In this document: piece after piece, positions 55,917 through 64,000 of the stretch | Layout: each line of letters starts with the position of its first letter | Position numbering within the stretch: position 1 is the stretch's first letter | Source of the DNA: Bosea sp. AS-1 | Lineage (GTDB): Bacteria > Pseudomonadota > Alphaproteobacteria > Rhizobiales > Beijerinckiaceae | NCBI RefSeq assembly: GCF_002220095.1 | Contig: NZ_CP022372.1 | Coordinates: forward strand, 3,320,501-3,384,500 | Direction of reading: 5' to 3' | DNA: 64,000 bases | The notes under the pieces: model-generated | What the model was told of the DNA's origin: nothing | Database searches by the model: none | The model's input: only the letters and a program-made list of their open reading frames with translations | Made by a program: the position numbers and the translations under genes

Positions 55917-57452
55917 TCAGTGCCCCGTCGCCATCGCCGCACGATCCCAGCAATCGTCGAGTCGGGGCGAGAGTCTGTGCTTCATGATGCGCTGGCTCGC
56001 CGTGCGTTCGAACTCGTTGACGACGGCGATGTAGCGCGGGTTCTGATAGGGCGCGAGGCGCTGGCCGAGCCAGCCGGAGAGCTGCCGCGGATCGATGATC
56101 GCCCCTTCGCGCGGCTTGACGAAGAGCTTGATGTCCTGCTCGCCGACATCGGCCGCGACGCCGATCATGGCACAATCCTCAACCGCCTCGTGCTCGGCCG
56201 CGACATGCTCGACCTCCCACGCCGAAACGTTCTCGCCCCGGCAGCGCACGCTGTCGGTCATCCGGCCGTGGAAATAGAGATTGCCCTGCGGATCGAAGGA
56301 GCCGAGGTCGCCGGTATGGAAACCGTCAGGGCGCAGGGCCTTCGCCGTCGCCTCGGGATTGTCGAGATAACCGGGGAAGATCGCGCCGGGGATGCTGGTC
56401 TCGATCACGATCTCGCCGCGGGCGCCGGCAGCTACCGGCTGCCCCTGCGCATCCTCCAGCCGCACCGTGAACCAGGGCAGCGGCCTCCCGACCGAGCCGA
56501 CCAGTCCGGTGACGTTGCAGGTGGTGAGGCTCGAGGCTTCGGTCATGCCGTAGCATTCGCGGATGTCGATGCCGAAGCGGTCGCGGAAAAGCGGCCAGAT
56601 ATCGGCCGGGCAGCCGCCGCCCCAGGCGATGCGCACACCGTGCTCGCGGTCGCGCGGCGACGGCGGCTGCTTCAGCAGGATCTGAAGAATACCGCCGAGA
56701 TAGTGGATATGGCTGGCGCCTTCGGCCCTGACCTGATCCCAGAAGCGGCTGGCGCTGAAGCGCTCGACCATGGCGAGCGTGATGCCACGCAGCATCGGCA
56801 GAGGCAGAAGCTGGGCGCCGCCGATATGGTAGAGCGGCTCCCAGACGAAGAAGACGTCGCCAGTCTTGGCATCGGAGAGCAAGGCGACGCTCTCGGCCGC
56901 CAGCCGCAGCATACGGTGCGAGACGATCACCCCCTTCGGGCGGCCCGTCGTGCCTGAGGTGTACATGATCGCGAAGACGGCATCCGCGGACGGGGCAGGT
57001 TCCGCGAAGCCCGCGGGCTCGGCGAGGATGGCGTCGAGCTCGCCGCCGGGCGCATGGGCGAGCAGCGGCAATTCCGCCTCCGGCCCCATCGCCTCGGCGA
57101 TCTGCGGCGCGAGCTCGGCGTCGGCCACGACGAGGCGGGGCTGCGAATGGGTCAGCAGATAGCGCAGCCCCTCGCCACGTTGCTGCGCATTGACCGGCAC
57201 CCAGGCGACGCCGGCCCGCGCCAGGCCGAAGACCACGGCGATGGTCGCGATCGAATTGCGCATCATCACCGCGACACGGTCGCCGGCGACGATGCCGCGC
57301 ATCCGCAGATGCGCGGCGAAGGCGGCCGAGCGCCGCTCGATCTCGGCATAGGTCACAGGCTCGCCGCAGAAGCGCGCATAGACCTGCTCCGGCGCCGTCG
57401 CGGCACGCGCTGTCAGAAGGCTCACGAAGCCGTTGTCGTCTGGGATCGTCAT
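55917..57452 (-). CDS. AMP-forming acyl-CoA synthetase/ligase
   Basis: A 511-aa ANL-superfamily ligase that activates a carboxylic acid to its CoA thioester. The P-loop is YTSGTTGRPKGVIVSH near residue 165; A5 is ECYGMTEAS near 302; A7 is FHTGDLGSFD. The A10 region reads TASQRIMKHRL, so the usual GK lysine is replaced by QR. The closest character is crotonobetaine/carnitine-CoA ligase-like. It lies 13 bases after the fused permease gene. Confidence 0.88.
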   Translation of the reverse strand: MTIPDDNGFVSLLTARAATAPEQVYARFCGEPVTYAEIERRSAAFAAHLRMRGIVAGDRVAVMMRNSIATIAVVFGLARAGVAWVPVNAQQRGEGLRYLLTHSQPRLVVADAELAPQIAEAMGPEAELPLLAHAPGGELDAILAEPAGFAEPAPSADAVFAIMYTSGTTGRPKGVIVSHRMLRLAAESVALLSDAKTGDVFFVWEPLYHIGGAQLLPLPMLRGITLAMVERFSASRFWDQVRAEGASHIHYLGGILQILLKQPPSPRDREHGVRIAWGGGCPADIWPLFRDRFGIDIRECYGMTEASSLTTCNVTGLVGSVGRPLPWFTVRLEDAQGQPVAAGARGEIVIETSIPGAIFPGYLDNPEATAKALRPDGFHTGDLGSFDPQGNLYFHGRMTDSVRCRGENVSAWEVEHVAAEHEAVEDCAMIGVAADVGEQDIKLFVKPREGAIIDPRQLSGWLGQRLAPYQNPRYIAVVNEFERTASQRIMKHRLSPRLDDCWDRAAMATGH

Positions 57453-57465
57453 GGTCGCCGGTCGA

Positions 57466-59220
57466 TCAGGAGGAGGAGCGGAAGCGTTCCGCGACGAGCA
57501 GCATCGCCGTCACCACGATGAAGACGATGACCGAGACCGCCGCGAGCGTCGGATTGAGCTGCAGGATCATGTCGTCCCACATCTGCTTCGGCAGCGTCGT
57601 CTTGAGCCCGCCCGAGACGAAGATCGCAATGGTGAGCTCGTCGAAGGAGGTGATGAAGGCGAAGAGGAAAGCGGCGACGAGGCCGCCTTTGACCAACGGG
57701 ATGGTAACGCCGGTCAACGTCCGCACCCGGTTGGCGCCGAGCGTCGCCGCCGCCTGGTCGAGGCGCTGGTCATAGGTCTTCAGCACGGCGGCGATGGTGA
57801 CGAGGGTGAAGGGGATCGCCAGCACGGTATGGCCGATGACGAGGCCGAGATCGGTCGCGATCAGCCCGATACGCGCGAAGAGGTAGAACAGCCCGACCGC
57901 GATCACGATGCGCGGAACGATCATCGGCGCGAGGAAGAAGGCGAAGATCAGCCCGGCCCAGCGGGTGCGGCTGTTCGCCAGCGCCAGCGCCGCGAAACCG
58001 CCGATCGCCGTCGCGGCAAAGGCGGTGACGAAAGCGACCGCGAAGGAACGAATCGTCGCCTGAATCCACAGCGGCGATTCGAAATAGGTCCGGAACCAGC
58101 CGAGTCCGTAGCCGGGCGGCGGGAATTCCAGAAATTGCGAGGAGGTGAAGGCGAGCGGAATGACGAGCAGCGTCGGCAATACCAGGAAGGCGATGACGAG
58201 CCAGCAGAAACCGGGCAGCAGCAGTGCGCAGAGGCGCTTGCCGAGCAGGGCCTGCGTGACCGCCCCCAGGCGCGCGGCCACGGTCGCGACGAGAGAGAGG
58301 ATCGCCAGGCCGAGATCGCGGATCCGGCCGGTGCCGACCTGGGCTGCCCCCCCGGCGATGGTCGAAAGCCCGAAGAGCCGGTCGTAGACGACGCAGGAGA
58401 CCAGCGCCGCCGCCAGCATCATCGCCGAGAGCGCGCCGGCGAAGGACCAGTTCAGCAGCTCCTGCACCTGCGTGATGATGAGCTGCGCCAGCATGGTCTC
58501 CTGCCGCCCGCCGAGGAAGGCGGGGACGATGAAGAAGCCGAGCGAGGAGATGAAGACGAGCAGTCCCGCCGCCGCGACGCCCGGCAGGGAGAGCTTGAAA
58601 TAGACGAGCCAGAAGGCGCGCGCCGGCGCGGCGCCCAGCGTCTGCGCCGCCTGGACCAGCCGCCGGTCGATGCCGGTCATCACCGGCAGCATGGTCATCA
58701 CCGCCAGCGGCACCATCGCATGGACCATGCCGACCATAACGCCGAACTGGTTGTTGATCAGCGAGAGCGGCTGGTCGACGACATGAGCGCCTGTGAGCAG
58801 GGAATTGATCACGCCGGTGCGGCCGAGGATCAGCATCCAGGCGAAGGTCTTGACGAGATAGCTCGTCCAGAACGGCACCATGACGAAGAGCAGCATCCGC
58901 CCGCGGAACAGGTCGGGCAGGCGCGCCAGCCAATAGGCCAGCGGATAGCCGATCAGCAGCGACCAGAGCGCCGTCCAGCCGGCGATGCGGAAGGTGATGC
59001 CGAGCACGCGCAGATAGACGTCGGTCGCGGCGATGCGCTGATAGGCACCGGCCGAATAGGCCCCGCTTTCCGGATCGATGGCGCTCAGACCCAGGAGCTG
59101 CGCCACCGGCCAGACGAAGAACACCGCGAGGAAGACGAGGCCGGGCACGGCCAGCCAGAGCGCGCTGGGGCGCAGCCTGCCGGTGCGGGTCGGCGCGCGG
59201 CCGATGCTGACGGCGCTCAT
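57466..59220 (-). CDS. Fused two-domain ABC permease (PotB-PotC in one protein)
   Basis: A 584-aa membrane protein containing two complete permease domains, each with an EAA loop: AAQTLGAAPARAFWLVYFKLSLP near residue 195 and AAATLGANRVRTLTGVTIPL near 495. The first half resembles PotB, the second PotC. Fusion replaces the usual two genes, as in FbpB-like iron importers. It starts inside the ATPase stop (ATGA overlap). Together with the ATPase and binding protein of this operon it should import one compound. Confidence 0.9.
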   Translation of the reverse strand: MSAVSIGRAPTRTGRLRPSALWLAVPGLVFLAVFFVWPVAQLLGLSAIDPESGAYSAGAYQRIAATDVYLRVLGITFRIAGWTALWSLLIGYPLAYWLARLPDLFRGRMLLFVMVPFWTSYLVKTFAWMLILGRTGVINSLLTGAHVVDQPLSLINNQFGVMVGMVHAMVPLAVMTMLPVMTGIDRRLVQAAQTLGAAPARAFWLVYFKLSLPGVAAAGLLVFISSLGFFIVPAFLGGRQETMLAQLIITQVQELLNWSFAGALSAMMLAAALVSCVVYDRLFGLSTIAGGAAQVGTGRIRDLGLAILSLVATVAARLGAVTQALLGKRLCALLLPGFCWLVIAFLVLPTLLVIPLAFTSSQFLEFPPPGYGLGWFRTYFESPLWIQATIRSFAVAFVTAFAATAIGGFAALALANSRTRWAGLIFAFFLAPMIVPRIVIAVGLFYLFARIGLIATDLGLVIGHTVLAIPFTLVTIAAVLKTYDQRLDQAAATLGANRVRTLTGVTIPLVKGGLVAAFLFAFITSFDELTIAIFVSGGLKTTLPKQMWDDMILQLNPTLAAVSVIVFIVVTAMLLVAERFRSSS

Positions 59221-60281
59221 GCGACCAGCACCGCCTTGTCGCGCGGCCAGCCGGCGACGATGGCCTCGTCGATGGCGGGCACGGCGTCGTCGGGGCCGAG
59301 GCGCAGCACGAGCTGGCCGCCATCGGCGAGCGCTGCAATGATGCGCGTCTCGGAGCCGGCATAGACGATCTCGCTGACCCGCCCGTTGACGGCGTTGCCG
59401 TCCTGCGCGCCGAGGCGAAGGTTCTCGGGCCGGATCACCAGTGCGGCATCGGACGTCTCGCACTGCGCCCCGCGCGGCAGAGCGAAGCGACCGTGGGCGG
59501 TTTCGAGCGAGCCGTTGCCGTCCCAGCGACCGCGGAAGATGTTGGAGATACCGATGAAATCGGCAGCGAAAGCGGTCCGTGGCCGCTCGTAGATCTCGCG
59601 CGGCGTGCCGAGCTGCTCGATCTTCGCGTGGTTCATCAGGCAGATGCGATCGGACATGGCGAGCGCCTCCTCCTGATCATGCGTGACGTAGACGATGGTG
59701 GCGCCGCTTTCGCGATGCAGCCGCTTGATCTCGATCTGCATGTGCTCGCGCAGCTTCTTGTCGAGGGCGCCGAGCGGTTCGTCCATCAGGATGATCGAGG
59801 GCTGGTAGACGAAGCAGCGCGCCAGCGCGACGCGCTGCTGCTGGCCGCCGGACAGCTCGCGTGGAAACCGCCCGCCGAGATGCCCGAGATGCACCATATC
59901 CAAGGCTTCGGAGACGCGCTTGGCGACCTCCGCACCCGGACGCCCGCGCATCTTGAGCGGAAAGGCGATGTTCTCCGCCACCGTCAGATGCGGGAACAGC
60001 GCGTAATGCTGGAAGACGAGGCCGATGTCGCGCTGATGGACCGGCGTGGCCGACTGGTCGCGCCCGTCGATCACCACCCTGCCCTCGCTCGCCTCGACCA
60101 AGCCACAGATGAGCTGGAGCAGCGTGGTCTTGCCGGAGCCCGAAGGCCCCAGCAAGGTCAGGAACTCGCCCTCCGCGACGCTGAGCGAGCTCGGTTCGAG
60201 GGCCGTGGTGGCGCCGTAGCGCTTGCCAAGTCCTTCGATAACGAGCTTGAGCTTGGCAGCCTTGGGTTCGGTTGCGTTCAT
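59217..60281 (-). CDS. Polyamine/iron-type ABC transporter ATP-binding protein
   Basis: A 354-aa ATPase with Walker A GPSGSGKTTLLQ near residue 43, signature LSGGQQQRVALARCF and Walker B IILMDEPLGALDKKL. A C-terminal TOBE domain (VIRPENLRLG) follows. It belongs to the PotA/FbpC/UgpC group and pairs with the fused permease. It is 15 bases downstream of the binding-protein gene on the minus strand. Confidence 0.93.
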   Translation of the reverse strand: MNATEPKAAKLKLVIEGLGKRYGATTALEPSSLSVAEGEFLTLLGPSGSGKTTLLQLICGLVEASEGRVVIDGRDQSATPVHQRDIGLVFQHYALFPHLTVAENIAFPLKMRGRPGAEVAKRVSEALDMVHLGHLGGRFPRELSGGQQQRVALARCFVYQPSIILMDEPLGALDKKLREHMQIEIKRLHRESGATIVYVTHDQEEALAMSDRICLMNHAKIEQLGTPREIYERPRTAFAADFIGISNIFRGRWDGNGSLETAHGRFALPRGAQCETSDAALVIRPENLRLGAQDGNAVNGRVSEIVYAGSETRIIAALADGGQLVLRLGPDDAVPAIDEAIVAGWPRDKAVLVA

Positions 60282-60296
60282 GCCGTCGCCATCGGA

Positions 60297-61364
60297 TCAG
60301 GTCAGCAGCCAGGCATTGAAGCGCTCGGTGACCTTGGCGCGGTTGGCACTCCACCAAGCCTCGTTGGCGATCGCCATCTGCTTCAGGTTCTCGGGCGAGG
60401 TCGGCAGCAGCTTGGCGCGCTCGGCGGGGATCGTCTGATAGGCATCGAGATTGGTCGGGCCGTAGGCGAGCGCCTCGGTGAAGACGGCCTGCGCCTTCGG
60501 GTCCGAGCAGAAGCGGATGAACTGGCGGGCGACATCCGCCTTCGGGCCGCCCTTCGGCAGGCCCCAGCCCTCGATCGAATAGAGGCCCTGGTTCCAGATG
60601 ATCTTGGCCGGAGCGCCGCCGTCGATCGCCGCCTGCAGGCGGGCGTTCCAGCCCGTGGTCATGTCGACCTCGCCGCTCTGCAGCAGTTGCGTCGACTGGG
60701 CGCCGCCGGTCCACCAGACCGAAATATGCGGCTTGATCTTGTCGAGCACCTTGAAGGCGCGGTCGACGTCGAGCGGATAGAGCTTGTCGAGCGGAACACC
60801 GTCGGCGAGCAGAGCCTGCTCGAGGCTGTCGATCGGGTTCTTGCGCATCGAGCGGCGGCCCGGGAACTTCTCGACGTTGAAGAAGTCGGTCCAGCTTGCG
60901 GGAGCGTTCTTCACCTTGTCGGTCCGGTAGGCGAAGATCGTCGAATAGACGTCGGTACCCATGAATTCAGGCGAGATCGCCTCGGGCATCAGCTTCGGCA
61001 CATCGGAATGGGCGAAGCCGATGGGGTCGAGCAGACCCTGTGCCTTGAGGATGTCGCGGGCCGAGAGCGTCAGCGTGCAGACGTCCCAGGTATAGGACTT
61101 GGTCTCGACCATCGCCTTGAACTGCGCAGTCGGCTCAGCCTCACGGGCCACGTTGACGACCTTGTTGCCGGTCGCCTTCTCGAAAGGATCGTAGAAGGCC
61201 TTGCGGAAGGCCGGTCCGAAGGGGCCGCCCGGATCGGCAACCGTGATCTGCGTGGCGGCTCGCGCCGTGCCCATCAGATAAGGCGCCGTGACCGCACCGG
61301 CGGCGACACCGCCGGCGAGCTGCAACAGGCTGCGCCGGGTCGGCTTCGTGATCATGCTCGTCAT
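60297..61364 (-). CDS. ABC transporter substrate-binding protein (PotD/extracellular type 1)
   Basis: A 355-aa receptor with a Tat signal (TKPTRRSLLQLAGGVAAGAV, residues 6-25, cleaved after ARA) and mature start TQITVADPGGPFGPAFRK. The fold matches the PotD/SBP_bac_8 group. GGGAGAAG precedes the ATG at 61364. It captures the substrate for the fused permease; the co-encoded CoA ligase and hydratase suggest an organic acid or its amine derivative. Confidence 0.9.
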   Translation of the reverse strand: MTSMITKPTRRSLLQLAGGVAAGAVTAPYLMGTARAATQITVADPGGPFGPAFRKAFYDPFEKATGNKVVNVAREAEPTAQFKAMVETKSYTWDVCTLTLSARDILKAQGLLDPIGFAHSDVPKLMPEAISPEFMGTDVYSTIFAYRTDKVKNAPASWTDFFNVEKFPGRRSMRKNPIDSLEQALLADGVPLDKLYPLDVDRAFKVLDKIKPHISVWWTGGAQSTQLLQSGEVDMTTGWNARLQAAIDGGAPAKIIWNQGLYSIEGWGLPKGGPKADVARQFIRFCSDPKAQAVFTEALAYGPTNLDAYQTIPAERAKLLPTSPENLKQMAIANEAWWSANRAKVTERFNAWLLT

Positions 61365-61449
61365 CGTCTTCTCCCCTTTCAAGCGGTTTTCCGCATTTCC
61401 CCGTGGGTGATCGAATCGTCGGGCGCTCGCGCTTTCCCGCATTCCGGCG

Positions 61450-62223
61450 TCAGGCGCTCTTGCGCGCCGCGCGCTTGGCGAGGAACGCCTCCATCATGCG
61501 CGCCGGCTCGCCGGTGGCGTAGGCCTCGCGCTGGTTGCGGATGCCGGCGACCAGGCACTCGCGGAAGCTCTCCTCCGTCACCTCGCGGAAGCGGGCCTTG
61601 TTGAGCCGCATGGCGACGGGCGGCTTCTCCGCCAGCTCCTGAGCCAAGGCGAGCGCGGCCTCCATCACCTTCTCCCTCGGCACGATCCGGTTGATCAGGC
61701 CGATGCGGAAGCACTCCTCGGCATCCATCATCCGCCCCGTCAGGGTGAGGTCGATGGTCCGGGCAATCCCGATCATCTCCTTCATGATCCAGGGACCGGT
61801 GACCGAGGCGATGCCGGAGTTGATTTCCGGCTGGCCCATGGTGACGCCCTCATGGCCGATGCGGAGGTCGCAGAGCAGCGCGACCTGGAACGCCGAACCC
61901 GCCGCGACGCCGTTCAGAGCCGCGATCAGCGGCTTCGAGAGCGAGCGCATGCGGTCGTAGAGGCGCTCCCACTCGCCCATCCACAACTCGGCCCGGTCTG
62001 GGTCGAAGGTCTTGGTCTCGTTGAGGTCCTGCCCTGCCCCGAAGGCACGATCGCCGGCGCCGGTCAGGATGATGGCGCGCACTGCCTCGTTGGCCTCCAG
62101 TTCGTCGAAGCATGCGACCAGCCGCTCGCGCATCGGCGCATTCCAGGCGTTGAGGATCTGCGGGCGGTTGAGGGTGATGATGCCGATCGGGCCGCGCATC
62201 TCGATCAGAACAGAATCCTGCAT
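61450..62223 (-). CDS. Enoyl-CoA hydratase/isomerase family protein
   Basis: A 257-aa crotonase-fold protein. The oxyanion-forming segments are DRAFGAGQDLNET near residue 58 and ALNGVAAGSAFQVALLCDLRIG near residue 100, followed by MGQPEINSGI. The catalytic Glu pair of classical hydratases is only partly evident, so it may be a carnitinyl-CoA or other crotonase variant. It is the first gene of the minus-strand operon, downstream of the IclR-type operator. Confidence 0.9.
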   Translation of the reverse strand: MQDSVLIEMRGPIGIITLNRPQILNAWNAPMRERLVACFDELEANEAVRAIILTGAGDRAFGAGQDLNETKTFDPDRAELWMGEWERLYDRMRSLSKPLIAALNGVAAGSAFQVALLCDLRIGHEGVTMGQPEINSGIASVTGPWIMKEMIGIARTIDLTLTGRMMDAEECFRIGLINRIVPREKVMEAALALAQELAEKPPVAMRLNKARFREVTEESFRECLVAGIRNQREAYATGEPARMMEAFLAKRAARKSA

Positions 62224-62242
62224 ACCGCTCTCCGATGAGTTT

Positions 62243-62300
62243 TTATTACGATGCGATAAATCCTATTGATTATTCTGCCCGGACGGCACAGCTTGTCAAG
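62243..62300 (-). promoter_or_regulatory. Promoter and IclR-type operator of the hydratase operon
   Basis: On the minus strand: CTTGAC (62295-62300), 17 bases, CAGAAT (62272-62277), 12 bases, then TTATCGCATCGTAATAA (62243-62259). The same arrangement with the same spacings occurs at 63188 on the plus strand. The operator lies in the early transcribed region, which suggests repression, and it also lies upstream of iclR. Confidence 0.78.
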
Positions 62301-62343
62301 GTCGCCGGCCGAGGCCATTGATCCGGAGAGGAGAAAGAGCCCG

Positions 62344-63168
62344 ATGACGATGTCCGAAACCCCACAGGGTGGCCGCAAGCGCGCGGCGCCGCCGGCCGAG
62401 CCGCCGGGGCGCAAGGACGACGCGCTGATGGTCAATTCGGTCGAGAAGGCGTTCCGGGTGCTCTCCGCTTTCGGACGCCAGCATCAGACGCTCAGTCTCT
62501 CGCAGGTGGCATCCGAGACCGGGATGGACGTCAGCGCCGCGCAGCGCTTCACCCATACCCTCGCGAAGCTCGGCTATCTGCACAAGGACGCGCAGACCAA
62601 GCGCTTCGAGCTGACCGCGAAGACGCTCGATCTCGGCTATCACTTCGTGCGCAGCAGCCGCCTGCTCGACCGGGCGATGCCTTACCTGATGCATCTCAGC
62701 AAGGAGACGGAGGAGACGGTCAATCTCACCGTGCGGGAGGGCACGGAGATCATCTTCGTCTCTCGTTTTCTCAGCCGTCACGTGCTGAACACCGACGTCA
62801 TCATCGGCACCCGCATGCCGGCCTATGCCACGGCTCCGGGCATCGCGATGCTATCGCGCCTGCCGGAGGAGGAAGCGATAGCGATCATCGACGCCTCCGA
62901 CCTCAAGGCCCATACGCCCTCGACCACCTGGCAACGCGAGGCGTTGCGCCAGAAGCTGCGCCAGTCCGCCGCGCAGGGCTACGCCACCGCCTTCGAGGAG
63001 GTCTATATCGGCGACGCCTCGATCGCGGCCCCTGTGGTCGACCACCACGGCCGGCCAGAGGCCGCCGTCAACATCGCGACCTCGACCTCGCGCTACAGCC
63101 ATGCCGAGGTAGTCTCACGCTTCTCCTCGCTCGTCATTGCGACAGCGCACGCCGTCTCTCGCGTCTGA
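62344..63168 (+). CDS. IclR-family transcriptional regulator
   Basis: A 274-aa regulator with an N-terminal winged HTH (VNSVEKAFRVLSAFG, then LSLSQVASETGMDVSAAQRF, near residues 30-75) and a C-terminal IclR effector domain (TVNLTVREGTEIIFVSRF, then SIAAPVVDHHG near residue 232). GAGGAG lies before the ATG at 62344. It stands between the hydratase operon and the ferredoxin operon, both of which carry the same operator, so it most likely controls both. Confidence 0.92.
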   Translation: MTMSETPQGGRKRAAPPAEPPGRKDDALMVNSVEKAFRVLSAFGRQHQTLSLSQVASETGMDVSAAQRFTHTLAKLGYLHKDAQTKRFELTAKTLDLGYHFVRSSRLLDRAMPYLMHLSKETEETVNLTVREGTEIIFVSRFLSRHVLNTDVIIGTRMPAYATAPGIAMLSRLPEEEAIAIIDASDLKAHTPSTTWQREALRQKLRQSAAQGYATAFEEVYIGDASIAAPVVDHHGRPEAAVNIATSTSRYSHAEVVSRFSSLVIATAHAVSRV

Positions 63169-63187
63169 TCGGCCAGTCCTCACGACG

Positions 63188-63245
63188 CTTGACAAGCCAA
63201 CGCGCGGCTTATCAATATTCAAAAAGACTTATCGCATTGAAATAA
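63188..63245 (+). promoter_or_regulatory. Promoter and IclR-type operator of the ferredoxin/FAD operon
   Basis: CTTGAC (63188-63193), 17 bases, ATCAAT (63211-63216), 12 bases, then TTATCGCATTGAAATAA (63229-63245). It agrees with the hydratase-operon operator in 15 of 17 bases. The -35 regions share the ten bases CTTGACAAGC. Confidence 0.8.
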
Positions 63246-63261
63246 AATATCGAGATTCCGC

Positions 63262-63570
63262 ATGGAGCCGCCGAGAGCCCTGTTCCGCCGTGTCGCCCTC
63301 CGGACCGGCCGGCCGGCGACGCTCCATTTCGACGGCGCAACCATCCGGGCCACGGTCGGCGACAGCGTGCTCTCTGCGCTTCTCGAAAGCGGTGCCCTCG
63401 TCCGCCGTCTCGAATTCGGCGGCGAGCCTCGCGCCGGCTTCTGCCTGATGGGCGCCTGCCAGGATTGCTGGGTCTGGAGTGCCGAAGGCGGCCGGATCAG
63501 GGCCTGCACTACCCCCGTCGCCGACGGCATGGAGCTCTTTGCCGAGCCGCAGGTTGCCGGCCATGGCTGA
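63262..63570 (+). CDS. (2Fe-2S)-binding subunit of a dehydrogenase (HcnA/OoxC-like)
   Basis: A 102-aa small ferredoxin-like protein with a 2Fe-2S motif: GFCLMGACQDCWVW near residue 66 and RACTTP near residue 84. The pattern is that of HcnA and the small subunit of opine/octopine or proline-type dehydrogenase complexes. It would accept electrons from the FAD subunit encoded by the overlapping downstream gene. The start is the ATG right after the operator. Confidence 0.88.
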   Translation: MEPPRALFRRVALRTGRPATLHFDGATIRATVGDSVLSALLESGALVRRLEFGGEPRAGFCLMGACQDCWVWSAEGGRIRACTTPVADGMELFAEPQVAGHG

Positions 63571-64000
63571 GATCGTCATCGTCGGCGCCGGACCGGCGGG
63601 CATCGCCGCCGCCGAAGTGCTCTGCGCCAAAGGGCTGAAGCCGGTTCTGATCGACGAAGGCGCGCGCGCCGGCGGCCAGGGCTATCGCCGGCCGGCGGAC
63701 GACCTCCCCCTCGATATGGTCCGGCTGATGGGCTCGGAGGCGCGGAAATACACCGCGCTCCATCGCCGCTTCGAAGCCCTGCGGCCGCGCCTCGACTACC
63801 GTCCGCAGACACTCGTCTGGGCGATCGACGGCAATACGCTGCACTTGCTGCGTGACGGGCAGGCCCAGACGCTCGCTTTCGACAGGCTGCTGATCGCCAG
63901 CGGTGCCATGGACCGCATCGCTCCCGTGCCGGGCTGGACCCTGCCAGGCGTGTTCACGCTCGGCGGCGCGCAGATCGCACTGAAGGACCAGGGCTGCCTG
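63563..64000 (+). CDS. FAD-dependent oxidoreductase (HcnB/OoxA-like), incomplete
   Basis: A partial gene that runs off the window; 146 residues are visible. It begins MAEIVIVGAGPAGIAAAEVL, a dinucleotide-binding motif, followed by IDEGARAGGQGYR and RLLIASGAMDRIAPVPGW, the pattern of HcnB and opine-oxidase alpha subunits. It overlaps the ferredoxin gene by 8 bases. The third subunit expected in such complexes would lie beyond the window. Likely substrates are amino-acid derivatives, but this is inference. Confidence 0.85.
   Translation, partial: MAEIVIVGAGPAGIAAAEVLCAKGLKPVLIDEGARAGGQGYRRPADDLPLDMVRLMGSEARKYTALHRRFEALRPRLDYRPQTLVWAIDGNTLHLLRDGQAQTLAFDRLLIASGAMDRIAPVPGWTLPGVFTLGGAQIALKDQGCL

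Noticed and set aside
57433..59364. 643-codon plus-strand frame opposite the fused permease
   Set aside because: Strongly polar repetitive translation typical of the reverse of membrane-protein codons.
59493..61604. 703-codon plus-strand frame opposite an ABC ATPase and binding protein
   Set aside because: Antisense shadow of two clear ABC genes; no family resemblance.

Overview
This window is GC-rich chromosomal DNA from an alphaproteobacterium, most likely of the order Hyphomicrobiales (Rhizobiales). The evidence is the DivK-PleD pair, an EipB-type (DUF1849) envelope protein, DUF3572, DUF983 and DUF2000 genes, CTTGAC-type -35 boxes, a GTTC-N7-GTTC SOS box and the general gene style. A Bosea-like genus is a guess from memory. 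No insertion sequence, prophage, integrase or CRISPR array is visible.

Layout. 1-28 is the 5' end of a tRNA-Leu on the minus strand. 0.2-9.6 kb is housekeeping: a copper-ligand-poor multicopper-oxidase-like protein, gluconate kinase with 6-phosphogluconate dehydrogenase, an AraC regulator divergent from DUF2000, a tiny ORF with a 17-nt Shine-Dalgarno match, a flavin reductase, then RNase R, DUF983, NUDIX and rpmG. 9.7-11.3 kb holds four small membrane or lipoprotein genes. 11.7-16 kb carries pleD, divK, DUF3572, dinB and eipB. 16.2-21.9 kb is a plus-strand series from ridA and a GDPD to a HIT protein and an AhpD-like pair with an ECF41 sigma factor, preceded by a matching ECF41-type promoter. 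22-26.4 kb (minus) has azlCD, clpA and clpS. 26.7-39.2 kb mixes kdsA, an MFS pump, queF, eno, an EamA permease, tgt, two glutathione transferases, an SMR exporter, a 2H phosphoesterase under an apparent SOS promoter, and a LysR regulator.

39.3-51.8 kb is a catabolic island on the plus strand. It has a TetR regulator, a branched-chain-amino-acid-type ABC importer, a GAF protein, two paralogous binuclear-metal amidohydrolases and a polyamine-type ABC importer. A near-identical promoter/operator motif stands before the TetR gene and before the second importer, so one regulator probably controls both halves.

51.9-64 kb is a second catabolic region. An orphan binding protein and an alpha/beta hydrolase face a MarR gene whose start codon lies in a 12-bp palindrome. 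A minus-strand operon follows: enoyl-CoA hydratase, binding protein, ABC ATPase, fused double permease, acyl-CoA ligase and a Rossmann dehydrogenase. Next come an IclR regulator and the start of a ferredoxin/FAD oxidoreductase operon that runs off the window. The hydratase and ferredoxin promoters share the same architecture with a 17-bp operator at identical spacing, which defines a probable IclR regulon.
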